From positions 1 through 64,000 of the forward strand of contig JAQGDG010000159.1 of the NCBI GenBank assembly GCA_029844215.1: 64,000 nt of DNA. The letters are read 5' to 3'. This document shows, piece by piece, positions 58,501 to 64,000 of the stretch. The notes under the pieces were generated by a model, which searched no databases, was not told the origin of the DNA, and saw only the letters and a list, made by a program, of their open reading frames with translations. Positions within the stretch are counted from its first letter, which is position 1. Every line of letters begins with the position of its first letter. The stretch comes from Przewalskia tangutica. Lineage: Eukaryota > Streptophyta > Magnoliopsida > Solanales > Solanaceae. The translations under genes and the position numbers were made by a program.

Positions 58501-59016
58501 AAAGGGAGGAAGGCTCTCAAGACTTGGAAGTTTTGGAATGGATGAAGTCTTCACACTTAGGGGTATTTATAGCAAAACCAAAGGCCAACCAATGGCGAGA
58601 TCAAGCCATGTGCAAGGCAAGTGTAAGGCCATGATCTAGCCAAGTGCACCAACCTACTCACAAAACACTCCACAAAACACTCCACAAAACAAGGCCAAAA
58701 CAAGGCCACAATTCAAGGGACCGATCGGCCCGAGGCCAACCGATCCTCTTGGGCCTTGATCGTCAAGTCCCTCACTTGCTACCGATGTGAGGTGACACAT
58801 GTCACCTCCCGTTGGTCCAAAATGTTCGTCTCTCGGAAAAATCCATAAAAATTATAAATGAAATAGCGGAATTTTCCTACGAAAGCTAATGGGAGCGTTT
58901 AGTCGAAAAAGCGACTCTAATCGGCACTTGTGCCCAAATTTCGAACCAATGCCTACTTTAAGGCTCAAATTCTCTCGTGCATACTAACGTACATACTGCG
59001 GAAATACGGTATAACA
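55523..59016 (-). repeat. 3' LTR of C-3
   Basis: 3494 bp. Hairpin CGCCCG/CGGGCG (55526-55531/55535-55540) at the very end; TATTTATA 58564-58571; 66-bp array 56255-56505; 28-bp array about 56635-56712. Block TTATAACACTTTATG and complements of TTATGGGAAG recur near 57530-57570 as in the other families. Confidence 0.9.
56255..56505 (-). repeat. ~66-bp tandem repeat, four units (C-3 LTR)
   Basis: On the plus strand units with CAAATGGAAGCATACGTGCG and CTACGCGTCGTGTCG start at 56255, 56322, 56389 and 56453. Same array at about 60931-61175 in the 5' LTR. The 66-bp period is a multiple of three, which keeps frames open across the array and creates repetitive false proteins. Confidence 0.88.
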
Positions 59017-59825
59017 TTCTCCCCTCGCCCGAAACATTCGTCGAATGTTCCTTCTAAATCTTAAAACAAACATGCGCGGTATAGTCTTCACTACTATATT
59101 TACGAGAATCAATCATGCCACACTGCGCTGCAAATAACATGCGCGCCAAACCCAAATCCACGCCCGAGGAACCACCTCGATTAGCACAAAAGTCCCCAAG
59201 GTCTAAAATATACTCCGCGCTTTCGTTTCACAAAAGAAAGCGATCACACACGTTCACTTCTCCTCTATCTCGTCGTAACACCTTTCGAACACTCGAGCTC
59301 TTTCTAGTATCCGTACCACACTCAGCGTTTACGTTTCCAACCCTTGAGTCACTACCTCGAACTTGGTCATCTTACTAACGATCTTCTCTAAGGCGTTCGG
59401 CCTCGCGATCGGCACGGTGAACATATCCACCAACTCATACGATGGTCATACAAACTTGGGCCTAGCATCCTCGTGACCTACCACTGGCGGGACCACCGAA
59501 CGGCCCACCTTAGTCGGGCTACGGGTTGACCGTATCACGTCCTCAACCCGACCAGCGATCGCGCGAGCCGCTTGTTCCCGACACGGAACAATCGCGCTAA
59601 ATCACATCATGAAAGCTACCACTTCCATCTCACATTACCCGTGGGTGATCACTCAAATAAACCCCCGTATACTCGCACTCGATAAAGGTCAAACATAAAG
59701 CGAATCTTTTACTCAAGACGACCTTACCTCTGAGGTCTCGTCGTGGTGATCTAGGGTTCACACTTACCATGCCCCGTACTTATCCTCCCAACTAAGCATG
59801 TTTTCTAACTCACGATTAACCTGGC
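59017..59825 (-). other. C-3 internal region, 3' part, non-coding
   Basis: On the plus strand AACATTCG (59033-59040) and CGAATGTT (59042-59049) give the PPT-proximal palindrome; the purine tract is the complement of TCTCCCCTCG (59018-59027). The centre (about 59455-59560) shares motifs with B-1 piece 2 (GTCGGGTTGAGGACGTGAT on the minus strand). The stretch around 59340-59460 is duplicated in C-2 at 63880-64000 (ACTTGGTCATCTTACTA). Confidence 0.72.
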
Positions 59826-60014
59826 CTATCTCCGAACAACACTTGGGTATACCCGCTTATCACGTATACAAAACTCTGCGGGGCTAGTGGCGTCGCGAAC
59901 TCCCGAATGAAGCACTACACAGGTAATGATTGGGCGTGCCTCGTGACCCTCTGTACTCGACTCGCGGCTCGCCATTTGCCTTGCCCTCACGGGCGGGTTG
60001 CCCTGCGGAGGCAT
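59826..60014 (-). pseudogene. gag N-terminal remnant of C-3
   Basis: A 62-residue frame on the minus strand begins MPPQGNPPVRARQMASRES. It sits at the same distance from the PBS as the gag ATG of family A (about 190 bp) and has the same basic, proline-rich, Ser/Glu-containing character as MPRVKQPG...EEAAS. It stops before any Retrotrans_gag core. Most likely the start of a truncated gag; a chance frame is less likely given the position and the conserved leader. Confidence 0.6.
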
Positions 60015-60199
60015 AGCGATAAGGAAAAGAATTTCGTCGGAGGGTCCAACTTACAACACGGCTCTGAGGCACGATCTCAGTGAGAAGAATAGAAACCAAT
60101 CCTAAATATCCTATAGCCTCACGATTATTGGCGTGGTGCACAACACACGATAATCAAGACTCTCTTGGATCTGATGCGTAGACACTTTCAGGATTAAGC

Positions 60200-60211
60200 G
60201 CTCTGATACCA
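60200..60211 (-). other. Primer binding site of C-3 (exact tRNA-Met type)
   Basis: On the minus strand TGGTATCAGAGC, two bases after the LTR end. Exact match to the 12-base PBS complementary to plant initiator tRNA-Met 3' end. The leader beyond it carries GTGCAC (60136-60141) and the GTCTTGATTATCG block shared with A and B. Confidence 0.9.
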
Positions 60212-60213
60212 CT

Positions 60214-63200
60214 TGGCGCCCGAAACCGGGCGTCCGGTGCCTTACCGGGCACCCTAGTGATCAATCATCGGAGAAAACCAGCGGAAATAAAAACTTAAAC
60301 ATGCAATAGACATGGATCAAGAGATGTGAAAAAAAAACAGCGGCCAACCAAAGCGGTTGCCTTTAGTATATCGTAAAACCGACAGTTTAATCCTTTTACA
60401 ACCACACGCAGCGATTACTACAGACCTCTAAGATTTCAACAACTATGGCCAGAGCCGCCATACCACGAATGTACAAGAACCTCTGACTCGGGAACCACAT
60501 ACAAAAGATAAGCCTCGGAGAAAGCGGAGCTTCCCAATCTGTTGATTTGTGATCCTAGGCGAGGATCCACGATCGATGTACCTCTACTGCGGCGTGAACG
60601 CGGCCACGAAGGTCGGTCTGGCAGTACAGTATGTGAAAGCGTAAAATCAGTAAATGAAATCATACTAGTCTATATAAAGCAGAGACATGTATGATACCAA
60701 ACTCTGATTCTGATAGGTAGCGATCATATCAAGTCGAGGACTCGCGCCCTCAAAGTCACCACTCAATATAACTATGGGTCTCGCGCCCACAACATCCATC
60801 ATGTTCGCATCGCCGCGTGCCGGAATCTTGCGCCGGTGTAGACATGTCCATGGCGACAATAATAACAAGGCGCGTAGCACGTACCGGAGTGCATCGGTGT
60901 AGGCATGTCCATGTGGCATCAACAACAAGCAGGCAATCCAAATGGAAGCATACGTGCGCTACGCGTCGTGTCGATATGTCGAAGGATAAATAAGACAACA
61001 TTCCAAATGGGCGCATGCGTGCGCTACGCGTCGTGTCGGTATGTCGAAGGAAACAATAAGCGATATTCAAATGGAAACATACGTGCGCTCGCATCGTGTC
61101 GATATGCCCAGGAAACAATAAGCGGCGTCAAAATGGAAGCATGCGTGCGCTCGCGCCGTGTCGGTATGTCAGCGATTAGCAAAAGTAACACAATCAGCGA
61201 GGAGCGTGCGAGTGGAATTTCTCGTCACCGCTGTAAGCGTCGAGTAAGTTCTCAACAAGTCAACCGACCCTCCATCGAGAACACGGTAACCGGAAATACA
61301 ACACTTGCACAACAAGGCTATCATCGCAAGCATAGGCGAGTTTCACAACAACAAGCATAGGCGAGTTTCACAACAACAAGCATAGGCAAGTTTCACAACA
61401 ACAAGCATAGGCAAGTTATACCTGACTCAAAGTACTTTCATTTTGCCAAAGTCCGGTTTTAACCTAAAGTACTACGTAAGTTAAGTTCCTTAAAGAGATC
61501 CATTACTTTTATCAAAGTCACGATACGTAGTATTAGAATGACCAACCCACATTCCTTTTCAAAATCAAGTAACAACACTCTTTTCTAAGTTCGGTTTGCC
61601 TAGTTTGATTACTCAAACTCATTTTCAAATGGTTTCATAGTCATAAACTTAATCACTTGATTCCTTTTTAGAACAATTTAGTAATATATGCCTCACGTGA
61701 GAGTAGGTTATTCTTGTTTACAACATTCTTATTACTGACCATGATCTAGAAAATGTAATATCATTTTGTCTCATCTTAGTTTCTATGCAAATGGAGGTTT
61801 CTCTTGGTTTTAATAATACTTCATTACTTAATACATTTTCCTTTATTAACGCGGTGGTTTGTCGATACACATTACGATTTCGAAATCGGTAAAACATCAT
61901 TCCTTTAAATAAAACCAAGTACTCATTACTCACGAATGAGGTTTCACACAAACATTCACATTAAAACAAATAAGTTAAGTCTCTTATCTTATCGGATCAA
62001 GTCTCTTAACTTCTAACACGATAAACCATTTTCTTTACCTCTCTTAAGACATTATACCTAACTCCCATAAAGCTAGTATAACTCTTTTTAAACCTTTAAA
62101 ACCAAGTGTTACTCTTTCTTTCAAAGCGATTCACAAATCTTTTGAAATACTTCAACTTCTTCATTAACACATAACAAGCGATTATAACCAAATCGATTAC
62201 CTTTTGAAAACCACAACCCATTTTCATCGTAAAGTGTTATAACCAACTTCCCATAAAGCGTTATAACACTTTATGTTTTAAAACAATCAACCACGGTTAA
62301 CACGTATGCGTCTGCCGTACTACATAGTTCACACATATCATGCTAGAAGAGATAGGAAGAGGTTCGCATACCCGGCGAGTATCGACTAATAGCAAAAGCG
62401 CTCAAGTACTTCAACCGTCGGCTACTCCATAAGCCAAGTGAAGGCGCCACACGTAGTACATCAACCTATAAGGCCACAGGCGCTTATTAACATTTAGATC
62501 CGCCGTAGAACATTCTATCGAAAATTCGGAAGCCTCCCCACATGACAGCGTAAATCTCTCTCTATCGGTAGGCTGCAAGCCAACCGGGGTTACATCTAAC
62601 CACTAGCAGGTACAATTCTACTCACGGTACTACTACACAAGTCTCATGTCTGACAAACTATGTAATTCTGATTCGAGATTCTTCTTAAAATTCGGGCTTA
62701 AGTCGCAAGACATTATGCAATACTAAGTTCGATTCTATATATAGTATACTTCAACTATATATTCTAACATGTAATTTCCAATTACAAAGGAGAACAAGAT
62801 TATTTACCTCGACAAGCCCAAAATTATCCAAGTTATAATGTCGATCTGAGCAAGGTTTAGCTCCTACTCAGTGCGCTCAATCCGCCCAAACAACCTTTAG
62901 AAGTTCTAACCAACTTCTACTTAAATACTTGACCAACAATGAAGATTTCCTTAGGGTTTCGGTTTGAGGCTAAAAGGACAAAAGGTAGTATTTAGGGCTC
63001 TCGTATAGAGGTAACTTTTGGAAAACAACAAGGTAAAGGCTAAGGTATTTTGGGCATTATAACAATACTTGGAAGACAACTTCTACCAAGGGGGTACCTC
63101 ACGAGAACACTCCGAGGTGGGGGTGTGCTCTCGCCACAAGGCCACTGGGGAGTACCCTGCCGGCACTAGGCCTCACGAAAAGGAGGAAGCTCACGGCTGG

Positions 63201-63725
63201 AGAGCAAGAAAGGGAGGAAGGCTCTCAAGACTTGGAAGTTTTGGAATGGATGAAGTCTTCACACTTAGGGGGTATTTATAGCAAAACCAAAGGCCAACCA
63301 ATGGCGAGATCAAGCCATGTGCAAGGCAAGTGTAAGGCCATGATCTGGCCAAGTGCACCTAACCTACTCCACAAAACACTCCACAAAACACTCCACAAAA
63401 CAAGGCCAAAACAAGGCCAATTCAAGGGACCAATCGGCGAGGCCAACCGATCCTCTTGGGCCTTGATCGTCCAAGTCCTCCACTTGCTACCAATGTGAGG
63501 GTGACACATATCACCCTCCCGTTGGTCCAAAATGTTCGTCTCTCGGAAAAATCCATAAAAATTATAAATGAAATAGCGGAATTTTCCTACGAAGCCAAGG
63601 AACGTTGCGTCGAAAAACGACTCTAATCGGCACTTGTGCCCAAATTTCGAACCAATGCCTACTTTAAGGCTCAAATTCTCTACGTACGCCCTAACGTACA
63701 TACTCTGGAAATACGGGGTATAACA
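60214..63725 (-). repeat. 5' LTR of C-3
   Basis: 3512 bp. Terminal hairpin CGCCCG/CGGGCG (60217-60222/60227-60232); TATTTATA 63273-63280; 66-bp array about 60931-61175; 28-bp array about 61310-61425 with one to two more units than the 3' LTR. On the minus strand it starts TGTTATACCCCGTATTTCC. Confidence 0.9.
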
Positions 63726-64000
63726 CATGCGATCCCTGAGGTCTAAAATATACATCCTTCGCACCTTCTCTCTTTACAAGAAATGATCATATCTATGCTC
63801 GCAATACATGCTCGTCTCTACTCTTACTCGTCGTACTCTTCTCGAACACGAACTCTTCTAGTATCGTACCATACTTGATTTCCAAAACTTTGGAGTCACT
63901 ACCCCAAACTTGGTCATCTTACTAGCCTCGATCTTCCTTAAGGCCATTCCCGACCTTCGATCTGCTGGTGAAACACCCACGAACTCATACGGTGGTCAAC
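63726..64000 (-). other. C-2 internal region continued
   Basis: Resumes the sequence cut at 55522. AGGTCTAAAATATAC (63738-63752) and the ACTTGGTCATCTTACTA block (63907-63923) match C-3 internal positions near 59199 and 59360. No open frame that I can assign. The window ends here. Confidence 0.75.

Larger units (their letters stand above)
55523..63725 (-). mobile_element. C-3: complete reverse non-autonomous family C element
   Basis: Minus strand: 5' LTR 60214-63725 (3512 bp), PBS 60200-60211, internal region 59017-60213 (1197 bp), 3' LTR 55523-59016 (3494 bp). The LTRs are very similar. Both end GGCGCCA. The internal region has a short gag N-terminal remnant but no pol. It is inserted in the C-2 internal region, which resumes at 63726. 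No clear target duplication is seen; ATGCG occurs near both ends (55512-55516, 63727-63731) but not at the junction on the left. Confidence 0.88.
51920..64000 (-). mobile_element. C-2: outer reverse family C element, 5' end off-window
   Basis: Read on the minus strand. Its 3' LTR is 51920-55299, its PPT/palindrome 55300-55330, and its internal region 55331-55522, continued at 63726-64000 after the inserted C-3. The 5' LTR is beyond the window. Only non-coding or heavily decayed internal sequence is visible. Confidence 0.82.

Noticed and set aside
1..64000. tRNA or rRNA genes
   Set aside because: The only tRNA-related sequences are the short primer binding sites; no cloverleaf with A and B boxes or rRNA core sequence was recognised on either strand.

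Overview
This is plant nuclear heterochromatin: 64 kb made almost entirely of long terminal repeat (LTR) retrotransposons of the Ty3/gypsy order, nested in one another. I found no host gene, rRNA, tRNA or CRISPR array. A flowering plant, probably a eudicot, is inferred from the Tekay/Del-like chromovirus proteins (DPGST protease, FIDDILVYS reverse transcriptase, FHVSIL integrase C-terminus, terminal chromodomain), the tRNA-Met-type primer binding sites and the nesting density. The species cannot be told from the sequence.

Three related families are present. Family A is the autonomous-type chromovirus: LTRs about 2.4 kb and an internal region about 4.8 kb carrying gag, protease, RT, RNase H, integrase and chromodomain. 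There are three copies: A-1 (1-8747, 5' LTR cut by the window edge), A-2 (14338-23867) and A-3 (26397-36053), plus a diverged A-like LTR (9378-11454). Family B has very long LTRs (about 4.0 kb) and almost no coding capacity. B-1 (12308-44390) has only about 1.4 kb of internal sequence, including a relic of the protease region. A gag-only relative is split around it (11455-12307 and 44391-48947), and three further LTR pieces lie at 8748-9377 (reverse), 48948-51372 and 51373-51919 (reverse). Family C has LTRs of 3.4-3.5 kb: an isolated forward LTR C-1 (36370-39857), an outer reverse element C-2 (51920 to beyond 64000) and a complete inner reverse element C-3 (55523-63725) with 1.2 kb of internal sequence and a short gag remnant.

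Nesting: A-2 sits in the 5' LTR of B-1 (target duplication ATAAC). A-3 and C-1 sit in the internal region of B-1. B-1 sits in the gag of the gag-only element (TTAGG/CTAGG). That element ends inside another B LTR, which abuts a reverse B LTR, which is interrupted by C-2, which is interrupted by C-3. On the left, A-1 sits in a reverse B LTR that itself interrupts the A-like LTR.

The families share the PBS leader, a palindrome just before the polypurine tract, and a series of four short hairpins in the last 350 bp of the LTR. This fits B and C being non-autonomous partners that use A-type proteins in trans (inference). Every coding region is broken by many small indels. These gather in short CTG/CAG/CACG/CGAG strings and differ even between the two LTRs of one element, so part of the damage is probably sequencing error in methylated DNA rather than evolution.
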